From assembly GCA_029532415.1 (NCBI GenBank), contig JAQOTA010000060.1, positions 3,968,001-4,032,000 on the forward strand: a stretch of DNA of 64,000 nucleotides, given 5' to 3'. This document shows, piece by piece, positions 11,718 through 24,321 of this stretch. Within the stretch, counting starts at the first letter, position 1, and each line of letters opens with the position of its first letter. The notes under the pieces are model-generated. The model was not told where the DNA came from. It saw only the letters and a list, made by a program, of their open reading frames with translations, and did no database searches. Both the position numbers and the translations under genes were made by a program. This stretch comes from Marasmius tenuissimus (Eukaryota > Basidiomycota > Agaricomycetes > Agaricales > Marasmiaceae).

Positions 11718-12768
11718 TTAGAAATCCATCGCACGCCGTCGACTGGGTGCGGTTTTCACTTTGGGGGTACATTCCGACTCCATGTGGGTTTGCGGTGGTT
11801 GTAGTGGTGGTAATACGATCGGACGGGGGCTCGGAGACCTGGTGGCGAATGGGGCGGTAGCCGAAAATGAGAACGAGCTTGAGCCTGAATCTGAGTCCAC
11901 AGACGGGGAACGGGAGAGAGAATTAGGTTGTAGACGTGAATAACATGGGGCCAGCTCCATACGCGGTTGTGGAATGAACCTAATGGGAGGAAGTTGGACC
12001 TGATGAGGGGGCTGGGGGTCATACTTGGGAAGTCGATGTTCGTGGTAAGGCTCCTGGGCCCGTGGCGTGTGGGGATTGCGGGGATATGACGAGGACGAGC
12101 TAGTTTGGCGTCGTGACTGTGAGGGATCGTGGGATGAAGATGGCTGCTGTGGAGGGTCTTCGAAGGGTCTAGTCGTTGACGTTGAAGAACTTGAGGGTCC
12201 TGCTACGGACAGAATTTGAGTTTTCGGCGGCGGGGGCTGCCTGCTTCTTCTAGCCTTCGGTACATAACCATGTATTCTCTTCCTGTGGCGAGTGAGAGAT
12301 CCAGGATCAACGGTCGAGAAATCGCAATCTGGGCAACGTTCGGTTTTTGCCTTTGTACTTGAGAGTAGCGATTCAGGTCACATTCGCAAGTAAGTCGTAA
12401 TTTTAGCCAGTGCCACTCACTGGGTCCTGATGTGTGTCTCGACATTCGACTTCTGCAGATTCTCAAATTTACAGTCCGGATAAGGGCAACGGTGCATCCT
12501 TATGAATCATGATAGAGAATTCGTGTTAGTGGCATGCTTCTGACACTAAAAACCATATAAGAACGCACAGCTTGTCCCTGTTCTCCGAATGTATCTTCAT
12601 GTGGCGAGGCATGTCGGTCTTGTTAGAAATAACGACATGACATATTGTGCATTGACTAGACCCTCTGGGCTCATTTCGCTTCTGCCGTTGTCGTCGTCGA
12701 GGTCGATGATGAGCCATATCTCCCGCCATCAGCTACAACGAGCTCACCTCTGTCTTTACACGTGGCAT
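11718..12768 (-). CDS. C2H2 zinc-finger protein, four exons (283 aa)
   Basis: Exons on the minus strand: 12748-12768, 12569-12681, 12421-12498 and 11718-12357, with GT-AG introns of 66, 70 and 63 bp. Total coding length is 852 nt, in frame throughout. Three fingers can be seen: CTICHVVISNKTDMPRHMKIH, a second of the form CPYPDC with H-x3-H, and CPDCDFSTVDPGSLTRHRKR followed by IH. The third exon join is supported because only the acceptor at 12358-12359 completes HIRTH and the linker to finger three. After the fingers comes a Ser/Pro-rich disordered tail ending RRRAMDF. The family (an expanded agaricomycete C2H2 group) is presumed to bind DNA and regulate transcription; its targets are unknown. 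The start at 12768 gives a seven-codon first exon (MPRVKTE). An alternative ATG at about 12729 would start inside intron 1. Confidence 0.75.
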
Positions 12769-15700
12769 AGCAGATAGAACAGTCACGACAAAGGTAATAT
12801 GGAGCCTGATACAGGACTGTTGGAGAGGGATGAAGGGGAAGGAAAGAGCAGACGGGCGTGGACGTGGGGGAAAGTAGGGTGGTGGTGGTACGTGACAGGG
12901 TTGAGCATTTGAAGGAATGTCCAAGCGGTCGGAGTAAGAAAGCTGGATCTGAATCTGATCCCACGGTATTTCGTAATTCCATATTCCTCATTGGGATATC
13001 CTTGGTCCAAGCTACCCAGCGGCTACGCTCGGCCCGGGGAGCCATGTCGCCCAAATCTGCGCGTCTCACATTTATTCTGTCTTTCCCACCTCTGTTTTAG
13101 GACTGCTTTGATACTTTCCCAACATTTTATGAATACAATCGCCGTCAGTCAGCATGTCTTTCAATTGCTTCCTCACTCCTATTCTGGGCCGTATCAAAAT
13201 TCATGTGTCTAAATTTACCGGGGAGCAAGGGGATCTCCGGGACACGACTTTTGCGGCATCTGGAGATAGTACCTGGAATATTGAAAATACGTTCATTGTT
13301 ATAAACACAAATTCTTTAGCTTTTTACTCACCAGTGGGATGTCTGCTAATCATTTCATCCATTCCGAAGTGGCCCTCGAATGGGCTCAACTTTCAAGACA
13401 ATGTCAACTGACAGGTTAGACAAAGGAAGAAACACTGCCATGTGTCGGATGACAGCTTGGGCCGCACCGCATCGCACGGACCCCGGTTATATCCATTTCA
13501 CTCTCACAGCCCACAGGGACCTGGACCTATTGACTCCCTCTCGAGCGATTGTCTGGAGGACGTGCGCAAGGCGGTTGCCACATACCCTGTCTTACAAGCT
13601 CGCCCGAGGAGCTCGAGTTCAACACAAGAACGTTACATCTCACCGTCATCACTTGCGATAATAAAGTCTGGTCAGACCGAGGCCCGCCACATTTATTGTA
13701 AGTAGGCCCTGCCCCCGTTCGATCAGTGGTCCAAGCTGTCGACGGGATTTCAAAACACTGAGACCTCGGCACAGGATCGCCGGCCCTACTGAGTAGAGCG
13801 TTCTCTCTCTTTCTCCTCGATCACTATGAAAACTTTGAAAAACTGGGAACTATCACGCCTGTAGTTCAGGCTCTCCGATTACGGATTTCATTGCTTCGTA
13901 TGCCGAGCTTGAACTCGGAACACAGTCTTCCCGGGAACAATTGAGCACACACAAACTCTCTGCCTCCCGGCCTCCGGCAACTCCGCATACCTTATACGCA
14001 TTTTTAGACGCTCTGGGGCAATAGAGTTTTCGAATGTTCCTTACCCTTTCTGTCCATCTACCTCATCGAAGACCTACCGGCAGTACGTATTGACACAGTT
14101 ACTGGCACCGATGTATTGAACGATCAAGCCACAACCCAGATAAACATTCTCATCACTCGTATCATGTCAAAGCGAGTACCGAGTGCGCCATCCCGCAATC
14201 ATGAACCATCAAGCTGAGTGAGATGGGAACCAACACGAACAACGATAGATGGATGTTTTTTCTGAAAAACATACCAAACCACACGCCACAATCAGGCCCT
14301 CACGTACATGGCCACCTTTTGACAACAGCTTCTTCCCGGACTATGTCCGGGCCACACATTCGGTACTGAAGCTACTACTCGAGCCTGACGGGCTCACACG
14401 AGATGTATCTAAATCGACCAATCCCCCTTGTCCCTTTCCATAGCCAGCTACCTCTGACCTCTTACGTAGAATCTGTCGTCACTTACTATCAGCACATGTA
14501 AATCCTTCATTGTACAATAGTAGATCGGCCGGGGTGAATGTATACCCAGCGGGTAGGTCCGACCAGCAGCAAGGATTTCGGGAGTATACACGTGGTTCTC
14601 CCCTTGGAGAACCTGAATGAGCCACGGCGATGGCCTTCCTATTGAAGGATCCGGGAAAATGATCTCTTACTGTAAGTACGGTATGTTGTCAGCATTCCAA
14701 GTGGCGCTTGATGCCAGTCACGTTTATAACCCATCGCTGGAAATGAAGTAACCGCTGAAGTCAAAGCTGTAGTTCAGCGCTTGGCCACAGTGGGATTTCG
14801 GGAGATACGGTTTTGCTGTACATCTTTCCCACAGATGACTCCACAGTCTGATATCTACTCAAATCAGGAACCTTGCACTGCGACGTTGTCTTTGACCATC
14901 ATCGTCAAAGCGGGAGCGGAGATATAGATCTAAATAGACATGATGGAGGCGTCGGGATGATGCCAGGTTCTGCGGTATCGGTCGGTTTTTGCCTTTTTGA
15001 CAGTGGTTGTAACAGACGTGAGCACGACCATACAAAGTTCAGACATATTCATCAGAGCATTCGAGTATCAGTCGGCCACAAAGCTGTCTGATGTGATGTT
15101 GGGACCTGGCTCAGCGTCGGCTGGAATCACAGTATGTATTAATATCACCATCGCGGACCCGGGGCCTTTGGTGGTTCTATAATATGTGTTGGAGAGTGGG
15201 ATAAGCTCAAGGACGGTGGTAGATGTCGGAGGTCGGAGGTCGGAGTGGGTAAGCCATGAGACTGTGAGTAGAACGGTCGCTGCATGGGAATATAGAAGTC
15301 TGGAGGGTCTTCCCAAATTTCTGATTCACTCTATTACCTAGTCGGAACTTCCCGAACAGCGTTCTCCGAACCCATTAGGCCACTAAGCAGTTCAGATTAT
15401 TCAAAGTCATTTTAACTTACACCTTGAGTCCTCCAATGATACCGTGTGATGGATTCCAAGCTAACATTTCAAGCTTTTCGGTAAGATTGATTGTATCCCG
15501 GGAGATTTGGAGTAGTTATATCGGAGGCTCCTCGGCGCCCGGGGTCAAGCCAAGCTTGGAACGATCCGTCCTCCCACGTCTCGTACTCAAACTGCCCAGT
15601 CACCTGCAATGTCGTTCGCATCAATCGAACACGCCAGATTGTACACCATTGACAAGGATCTGGACCCTATGACATAAAAAAGGATCGGCAAATGAGCCAA

Positions 15701-18700
15701 ACGCCACAGCGCCATTGAAGCTCGAGATCCATTTCGGGCTAGCATACCTCCTCCGGAACCTTGATCTGTTCGAACTTCTTCTAACCCGCGCAACCCACGA
15801 GCTGTGCTTCAAATTAGACCCTGAGAGCGCAAGTAGTGATATTGCGGGACTTTGGCTGGACGAAGTTTGAGTGAATCATACACACTCGGGTCTCGCGGTC
15901 ACGCACGGGACGAGGACCGTGTTCCATACCAACACATACCAGGGAAGCTCATGTGGACGCGGCAAGACGAAAGGTCTAGGCGACCGCCAACAATGATACT
16001 CGTTCAACGGTTCTTCCAGTGTACTAGTGGGTAGATGGTGCAACGGTCGCGCCATACTACCAGTTCGGCCAACGTACTCAATAGCTTCGCGAGACGATAT
16101 GGGATACGGCAATCATTGATGGGACAGACCTTGACCTCTCGTGCGTCAGACTGCCGCACCCCAGTACATAATCTCGGACCTCAGTGGAAGCTTCAAAACC
16201 AGTCTCATAGTGCTCAAAGGTCCCACAACACAGATCCAGATAGCAGGGTAGTGATCTACTGTATGTCAACGACGCTCCGGAATATTCACCTTAGCTTGAC
16301 CACTATCGGAAAATATAGACGTGCGCGTCCCTCGGGAGTTCCCTCGATGATTGGAGTAATAAGGCCGGGAAGTTTCCCCAGTCTCCAGGGTCACTGCTAT
16401 CCTGACCCCAGATGAAGCTTAGATCATATCATTGAGAGGCAGTAAACACGCAGTTGGCCACGCAAGATCTGAAGTAAATCTTATGATTAAGTCAATAGGG
16501 ATAAGGGTTTGATGAGCGAACCAAACTCCGAATATTCTTACCCTACCCCTGTCGTTATCGAAACTGGCTCAGTGTGAAAACAAGGGTCTTGGGATAACGA
16601 TGAGCTAAAACAAAAGATCTCTTAGTTAAGGCCCACGCAATAAAAGATATGAGACGAATCAATGTTGAAAACGGAACATATCTTTAGGTTGTTCTTGAAG
16701 CGGTGATCACCATTCATCAGCCCCCGGCCGCTCAAACGGTCTAAGTCAGAGACCAGTGTAGTACGTCCTCCCGGAAGCGGTAGACTCTCAGACCAGATGA
16801 CTGAGGGAATCATACCTGGGTTACAGGAAGGCAGAGTCGTCTTGACAAATGACACACCTGAGCACACCTGAGTAGACTTCTTAGGAGACACAGTCGACAG
16901 GTTCGAGTTATCCTACTTCTCCGTCAGCATCGTCAAAGAGCATCAAAGGGTAGACCGTGATACAAACTTGCCATGTTTCCGACAGAGAGTCGTTGTACCA
17001 GGGGTCTCACCTTGTCCAGCTGCCTAACCTCAACGGCATTCCTCAGTAGCAACGCCATCGGTCTTGAGCGTGAGGCGACGTTGTCGTGCAATAGGAGCGT
17101 GTCCCGCTTCCGAACCTACAGAATCACAAGTTGTTTCCAATCGCGACCCTCCGTTTGGACCATGAGCTGGGAGAACCAAAATGCGCACCTTCCAAAACCA
17201 GTCGAGTAGGACTGCTCGAGGAATTATGACCGCCAGACTGGCTTTTCATTTTACCCTATCGTCCCAAAAATGCTGAATGTGCGATTTGTCACGAGCAACT
17301 TCACTGTACACGCGACAAAGGACTTTGGGAGGAAGCAGGCCAGCGAGAAGTTGAAGTAACAGTAGTTGGTACACAGGATGCCTGAGAGTAGGGTTCCCGA
17401 GGAAAATCCGCCAGACAAAGTCGTTGCACAACGAGGTCATGGTATGTATCTTGGATGAAATACAGGATGACGACTTGCGTGCCGTAGCCTCTTATCGCCA
17501 AGAGTCATTGTTGAAAACATGGTAGTGAAGTGCAGCCCTCGGTACCTCCGAAGGCTCAGGAGTATTTTGGTGCCTGACTTGAAAATTAGAGCAAAGACCA
17601 TCGACCTGTAGTATGAGAACTTGGTCTGTCTGGTTCAAGGACAATAGGCAGTTTGCGTGGCTCGACAAGTGTGCGAAAACATTGCGTAATACGAACTTGT
17701 TCGAGATTTGGCCTTTTTTGCGTTGCGTGAGACCACCTTCAAGCTCACACGTATTTTCCGTCTGAAGGACTCTCTCCTGGTCCAAAATCCCTCAGAAAGA
17801 CGTGGTTGACTCTCCGGACCATTGAAGATGTTATGAGAAGCCAATCTTTTGACCAGGAGGGGCTATAGATCAGCGAGAAATCACCTGTGACGTCACCGGC
17901 CATATTGTTCGTGTTTGAGTCCACCTCTATCAAGAGATTAGTAATTACCGGAGGGGAATAACCATTTTCAGTGTTACAAAGTGTTTCTGCGCCTCTCTGA
18001 AACGATTTTTGCTGTGCGAGGACAGTTTCTGGTTCGGGATGTAAGCAGAACTGGCCAGTGTTGGTGGCCTCACGCAACGTAAAAAAGGCCCAGTCTCGAA
18101 CAGGTTCGTATTACGCAATGTTTTCGCACACTTGTCGAGCCGCGCAAACTGCCTAATAGTGAGCAAGGAAGGTTCAGCGCTCAGCATAGGGATTTAGTGG
18201 CTTAGTGGAAGGCCGGATTTGAAGGACCAGCCTGGTTTCCCCTTGAAACATCTCAAGCTCAAGGATCAAGAGACCGAATGAGCTGTCTTTCCAGTGTTGG
18301 GCTTCTCCAGTACCTTCTCGTATTTGCTAAGAAAGATGGTTTTTTGGTTTGTTGACACGCCTCGACCCATCACGGTTATGCCTGCCGCCAGACCACGAGG
18401 CACTCGCATTCTCGTTCACTAGCCAATCATATCTCGTTTCTCGTCTCTACCCACAAGTTCGCGAGCTGTACGGACTGCTAAGTGGATACTTTGTGTCTAG
18501 CTGAACGGTAAGGTTACGCCCTCCTTAACTAGTGAGAATTCTTGACTCTGTTGCAGTTTGAATGACCCTAGCCGACTCGGTACAGCGCCGACTTTGAGTT
18601 GACGCAATATCTTTGAAGATTGACGACGATCGCGCTCTACCAACTCAAGTGCTGATTGAGCATGAGATTCCCTTAAGAAAATCCCCATACAACCTCTATA

Positions 18701-18926
18701 GAGCTCACAAATATTATTTATCAGCAATCGCTGGAGCTTTACTCATCCAGCAACTCTTTCCCGCCGAAACCGGGAATTATTATGGTTAGTGTTACTCAGG
18801 GACTCAGCCTGTTCAAATTCGACCATATATAATCACTTGTCCCAAGGTCATTGCTAACAGAACGTAGCTCTTCATATCCCACAGCTTCCTTATACTTCAG
18901 CAACCCCCAAACGACACTTAGTCCCA
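12769..18926. other. Gene-poor stretch with degraded sequence
   Basis: Many short open frames but none with a family signature. A stretch around 14045-14210 (plus) and one around 13400-13790 read somewhat like decayed coding sequence, but I could not assign either. An inverted duplication lies at 17645-18155. A promoter-like region (TATATAATC near 18826) precedes the glutathione transferase gene. Confidence 0.5.
17645..18155. repeat. Inverted duplication, 93-bp arms
   Basis: 17645-17737 and 18063-18155 are reverse complements with about six mismatches, separated by about 325 bp. Both arms share TAGGCAGTTTGCG and ACATTGCGTAATACGAAC. No terminal repeat typical of a transposon was recognised, so it may be a decayed fold-back element or a local inverted duplication. 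Confidence 0.8.
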
Positions 18927-19863
18927 ATGTCTTCCTCCAGCAGTGAAAGCAAAATCACCCTCTACACCGCTGGCACCCCCAACGGACACCCTATCTCGAT
19001 CCTCCTCGAAGAGCTCGGTGTATCCTACAATCCAGTCAAACTTTCACTTGCTGACGCCGACCGCGGAAAGGTCGAACAACACGTCAAAGCTGATTGGTTC
19101 CTCAAACTGAACCCCAACGGTCGAATTCCCACTATCACTCACCACGGAGCAGGAGGCAAGGATGAAGACTTCAATGTGTTCGAGACGAGCGCAATTCTGC
19201 TGTACTTGCAGGCCGAGTTTGACAAAGAGAACAAATTCGGGTTCGATCCGAAGACGAACCCGAGGGAGTACAGCGAAGTTTTGCAGTGGTTGTTCTTCGC
19301 AGTAAGTCTCGCAGTCTTTCTGAGTCACCGCGTGATCGGAAAACTGAGTGCTCGTCGCCCTATAGCACGGAGGAGTTGGCCCAATGCTCGGTCAGGCTGG
19401 CCATTTCCTTAGACATACGGAAAAGATGTGAGTGGTCTCCGGAAGCGTGCCGTTGTCCACAAGGACATTACTCACAAGAAATTACTGTTCCATGCAGTCC
19501 TTACGCCATCGATCGATACGTGAACGAGGGAAAACGGCTTCTATCCGTCCTAGAAGGCCATCTGTCTAAGCACGATTACCTCGCAGGAGGTAAATACACG
19601 GTCGCGGATATTAAGACTCACCCTTGGTAAGAACCCCTTCTGGTGCTCCGATTTCGCGACTAAGCTGACTCAATCAAACAGGATCCGTCTCGTTCATTAC
19701 TTTGAGATCGACCTCGCGAAAGAATATCCCAAAGTGAAGGTACGAGCATGGTCTCTTTCCAGTACCCTGATGCGAATGCTCATTGATTACAATTTCTTAG
19801 GCGTGGGTTGATCGAATTGACGCACGAGAAGCTGTTCAAAAGGGTCTCAAGGTACCGGCGTAG
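18927..19863 (+). CDS. Ure2-type glutathione S-transferase (228 aa)
   Basis: Five exons: 18927-19301, 19366-19427, 19498-19626, 19682-19739 and 19801-19863, all with GT-AG introns and correct phase (687 nt). The N-terminal thioredoxin-like domain runs from ITLYTAGTPNGHPISILLEE to about residue 95, with the glutathione-site segment LNPNGRIPTI and the FETSAILLYL helix. The C-terminal helical domain includes HGGVGPMLGQAGHF, YAIDRYVNEGKRLL, DYLAGGKYTVADI and AWVDRIDAREAVQKG. This layout matches fungal Ure2p-like GSTs, which conjugate glutathione to electrophiles or act as thiol transferases in the cytosol. Length is normal and no defect was seen. The start is the first ATG, preceded by a pyrimidine-rich leader. 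Confidence 0.92.
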
Positions 19864-20119
19864 TGAAAGAGATGTGGAATGTAATCAGGGAATGTAGGAA
19901 GCAATTTGTATCAATCTGAATACATACATAGTATCCAGAAACGTCAGTCTAGTAAACACAGACTCTGACAGAAGTGAGAATACGTTGAGCTCAAACAACC
20001 ACGAGACCGAGCGCAGTTCAATTGGCATCGAATCCTCGGGAAATAGTTATGTGAGCATAGAAATCAATGATATCAGGCAGGCAGACAAAACAAAAAAGCT
20101 TTTGATTATCGTGTGGCAT

Positions 20120-20206
20120 AGCCCACCGCGAGGGTCGAACTCGCAGCCTTCAGATCACCCGTCTCAGATAAGAGTCTGACGCTCTATCCGATTGAGCTAG
20201 GCGGGC
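20120..20206 (-). tRNA. tRNA-Lys(CUU) with a 13-nt intron
   Basis: On the minus strand a full cloverleaf reads from 20206 to 20120. Acceptor stem GCCCGCC pairs with GGTGGGC (one G-U). D stem is GCTC/GAGC. Anticodon stem TCAGA/TCTGA encloses a loop with anticodon CTT. T arm is GCGAG-TTCGACC-CTCGC. A 13-nt intron (TCTGAGACGGGTG) sits after position 37, the usual eukaryotic tRNA intron site. The last base (20120) is the discriminator. All stems pair, so this copy looks functional. Confidence 0.9.
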
Positions 20207-23200
20207 GTCAGTAACAACGTGTGAAATGATTTTATGGAGCGCTCTCCTTCGCGAGAGTAGGAAGATATACTTGTCTCCGGACGGCGAGTACTCAAGTTTG
20301 CTAGAGGTAAAGAACGCGTGAATAAAAGTTCAAAAAATTAAAAAGACGGGGTCTGTCTACCAAACGTTATTTGCGTTTCGGTCCTCTTCTTCTTATGCAT
20401 GTCCTTCCGAGTGTCTGATCTGCGGCAATAGACCTCGCAACGTCGAAGTACGTCAAGCTCCCCCTGGAAAGTGGAGTTTACGGTTCGCTAGTGGTACAAA
20501 ATTCGAATGACGGTTGACCACCAACGAACGTCGAAGAAACTGTAGTCACATGCGCGTAGACACTCGTGACTCGTCTCGTGGAGTCAACGCCTGAGTAGAG
20601 CTCAGAGCTCTCGACAATCCGGTTTGACTTCATACCAAGCCAAAGGTCGCACTTCCAAGAATCTTGAACTTCCCTCCCTCCAGACATGACAAATGGCGAA
20701 GCCATATCAATAGAGAGAAGACATTTCTCGGGTACAGTCAGCCGACGGGGCCAATATAAGAAAATAGACGCAAAAGCTAGGCTTGATGTCGGAAAGGGTA
20801 AACACATCAGCGACGTTCAACGTAGCACACTACAAGAGACATACCGCAGCACTGTACTCGAGAGACAGACAACAGTGGCAAGTAGCCCATCTTGTCCCTT
20901 CGAAGCATCGCTGCGACCACCACCAAACGCCACATCCACCTACTTCTGGATCATAAGTAGTGTCAACCGGAGGCGAGCGGGAAGCGCCCCAGAGCTCCAG
21001 AGAAGGTCCTAGCTCGGAGCCTTGGGCATCGTGCCAGCTCCGTACTTGTCCACGGTACCCCGAGCGCAACCAGGTAATTCCCCGCCCAAAGAAACGGAGT
21101 TCTATATCTCTGGCCAGAACGATGGCAAGTATGAGCCCGTTGATCGCGGTCCATGTATGGAGAGGTACGAAAGCCAACATCACCGACAATGGACGTGAAT
21201 GGCTCATGGCCGAAGGTGGGGGGTCGACGATATGGCTCAGAAAGAACCAGTGAAGCGGAAAGGCCCTCGGAGGGTGAGGTCCACGCCCTACAGACACTCG
21301 AAAGATAAAGCCTTCACATGAGGCGAAGAACAAGGAATGTCGTAACTTCGGATGGAGACTCGGATTTTGTCCGTGCTATCGACAGTGGTCTGCCGATGGG
21401 GGATATCTACCGCAGGGGTATAACTTTGCGACCATGCACATGGTTAGGCCAACCCTGGAGCGAGGTGTAGAAGAGGGCGATCCAACCTGTAAAGACAGGT
21501 GGACCCTTCGAGCCCAACACCACGCTCAACGGCAAGTGTGTAGATGGGAGGGGTGTACAAGGCGAGCTCCCTCGTCGACGAATGTACTACTATCTTGGTA
21601 GCCAGTTGCCGCTGACGAAGCCAGGGCGATGCATGACAAGAGTAACCGTCACAGGCTACCAGATGGATAAGCAGGAGACCGAAAACAGTCGTTCATGGGT
21701 TTGAATAGGGGAGGGGAAAGTCCGAGGTTGGCATGCTTCGAAGAATATCGTGGAGACTATTGGTAAATAATGAGTGGCAGGGCAATTAGAAGAGAGCACG
21801 AAGCTCACCATGATGGTATGGCACGTCACCCAATATCGCCTCTGCCTGCTGGGCAGTCGAACCCGTCTGTCATTTCTGCCACACGAACCATTCCACCTCC
21901 ACCTCCAGCGCCAGCGGTCGGCGCGACATCCTTAAACTGAGCACAGTGTCCAAGCGCTGAGCGGCCCGATAGAAGATATCGCGCGAATCGTGCCTCTATC
22001 TGATATCGTAGACTGTACGCTTTGTATTCTGGTCGACTTCGGGGGGTGGCGAATTTTGCGGTTAGTACGTGTCCATCGATTGGAAGTTAGATTTATGAGA
22101 CGACCATGCGCTTGAGCGAGGTAGTCAAGCACATAGCCTAGTTTTTTTTATCGGCAACGCTTGAAACCTTGAGACAAGCCGCGAGACACGATGCTCTACT
22201 GGGTGTTTAGATATCCAAAAAATACGTCAAATTAAGGCTCATCTCGCGCATGATGGATTCACGCACCTAAAGGATCCTTCGCTGCGATTGAATAGACTTG
22301 AAAAGAATCTGAATTCCCACTCTTTCCCAGTTTCGAACTGACGGTGATAGTAAGATGTGCCCTCAACGTCCAGAGTGTAAACGAATCTTCGTTACTGTCG
22401 TACATAATCACGAATAGGTAAGCTCGACGCCCAATAAAGAGAAGTTCCTACTCACAGCGAGTTCATCAGCATCCATTTCTCTTTTCTCCGATATAGAGAT
22501 AGCTGACCCCTGCTTGTAGTCGTAGAGACTATTGATTCCCTTGTCATTAGCTTGGGGAAAGATACTAAGAATGAAAGACTTGCCCAATATAGTCCAGTAC
22601 ACCCCATGATGTATCTCGACTGTCGAGATAAGGGAGTAGAGACCAGACTGAGAGACCCTCGATGCCAAATGTTGGTGGTCGTGAACGAAAAGGGCGATGT
22701 CACAGAACCTTCGATGTGACGAGACAATCAGTCACGATACGTCACAAGCTTCATCACTTTCAATTTTCCCTCCCGCCGCCATGATAGTCAGTGTCACCCG
22801 AGCCCTGTACGATTGGGATGTTTCATCGCTAGAGCCAGTAATAGCGGCCTTCTAAAGATTCTCGAGTGCTTTTACACTCGTGAATAATTATTCAATTTCT
22901 TCCAGATCACCTACAAGTTCGAGCTCAATTCCTGGGGGCCGGTTGTCAAGTTCCTATCCCATCAAACGACAATAGTCATCTCGAAAGACACTAGGGCTTT
23001 TTATACGCACTCAGACACCTGTAGATGGCGTGGATACATTAACTTTAGGACGTGCTCAGTCTCGATACTCAACAAACCGATTCGGGGCAAGTCTCAGAAC
23101 AATCTCAGAGAGCAATGTATCCGATCCAATTCAACGCGACTACCCCGAGAATTGCAAGCAACCAAATCAAAATGAAGCACAATCTCATCATATGCTAGGT

Positions 23201-23833
23201 CCCGGCTTCTAAGCTGCAACAGCAACGGTGTCCTCTTACTCGACTGCCTCCCCGTTAGCCTCCTCTCCCTCAGCGGCGGCTACGAACTTTAAGATTGAGC
23301 GAATGATCAGGCGGTGGCCAGTCGAATGGCGAATCCCAACACTAACGAGAGTACTTATGAAGGAAGCATCAATGCCCTTACACCTTTCACACCTTTTTTG
23401 TTGGAAGATGGGCACGTCAACGCGGTTCATACACACACTCGACCCCGATCGGAGAAGAAAGTGTAGTAGAGTCCTGGATAACCTTGGCCGACATCCCATC
23501 GTGCCGAACAGAGCAGGCCTATTGAACCTGGTTTGGACTCGGTGGAGAGGTTGAAATATGCGTGGAACTATTAAAATGAAAAGCCGCGCGGTCTTCGGAA
23601 TCGCAGTTGAGTCGAGCAACCTGAAGTTCTTCAAGTTACTCTTTGTCTTACATGTCCTACAGCTCTGGATATGAAGTGTACCAATTGAAGCACAACCAGA
23701 CCTACAATTCAACGTGAGGCTCAATCTTAACCGGGTACGTGAGTTAAATCAGACGGGTTACTGTACATAGTTGACAGTACATTCCCTGCTACACATCCAA
23801 CACTACTACTGATACATATCACCGGTGAACTGT
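20207..23833. other. Gene-poor stretch, no supported gene
   Basis: Contains minus-strand open frames at 20478-20807 and 20830-21333 with hydrophobic or acidic stretches, and others near 22408-22727 and 23236-23724. None shows a recognised family or consistent splicing. I regard them as unsupported. Confidence 0.45.
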
Positions 23834-24321
23834 TCAGGCGGCGGCTGTAATCGCGCGGCCCTGGGCACCCTGAGCCAGATTCTGGTCAACCGCTGCCCCG
23901 TTGGCTTGTTTCGCAGCGTTGTATCCGAGGCTACAAGTTGATGGAAAGACCACGGTGGAATCAGATAAAGTCGAAACCCACTCTGAACACAAACGATAAA
24001 CACTTACAAAGGAAGGGGCATAACCTTGAGATCCACCTCGAAGCGCTTGCCAAAGACGTCCAACACGAAGGCGATGTACAAATATCTGCCCCTGGCATAG
24101 AGTGTGATAGACCCGCTGACACGGGGAATCTTGACTTTGATTCCAACGCCCGAGTCGAGGTCACCAGCGAGGGTGCCGACGTTGAAGGGAGGCAACATGG
24201 GGACTTTGATGTAGACTTTGATCTTGCATTCCTTGGTGACAAACAAATTATCAGTACACAATGACCGTCGTCGGGGATCACAAGCTTGAGATATACTCAC
24301 CGCAACAATGACATTCATCAT
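23834..24321 (-). CDS. Small beta-rich-looking hypothetical protein (113 aa), three exons
   Basis: Exons on the minus strand: 24301-24321, 24008-24231 and 23834-23930, with GT-AG introns of 69 and 77 bp and correct phase (342 nt). The first exon codes seven residues (MMNVIVA). The middle exon has alternating hydrophobic strands (KIKVYIKVPMLPPFNVGTL, GVGIKVKIP, SGSITLYARG), resembling small agaricomycete proteins of about 100 aa with no known function. The C-terminus is Ala/Gln-rich. It lies directly after, and in the same frame as, the heme-peroxidase pseudogene upstream. It could therefore be a separate gene or the last exons of the peroxidase gene; the intact frame here against stops upstream favours a separate gene. 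No signal peptide. Confidence 0.5.

Noticed and set aside
13400..14210. Coding-like stretches in the gene-poor region
   Set aside because: Frames are short and interrupted, and no domain could be named.
20478..21333. Two minus-strand frames as a membrane-protein gene
   Set aside because: No family signature, no consistent splice pattern and no clear start.
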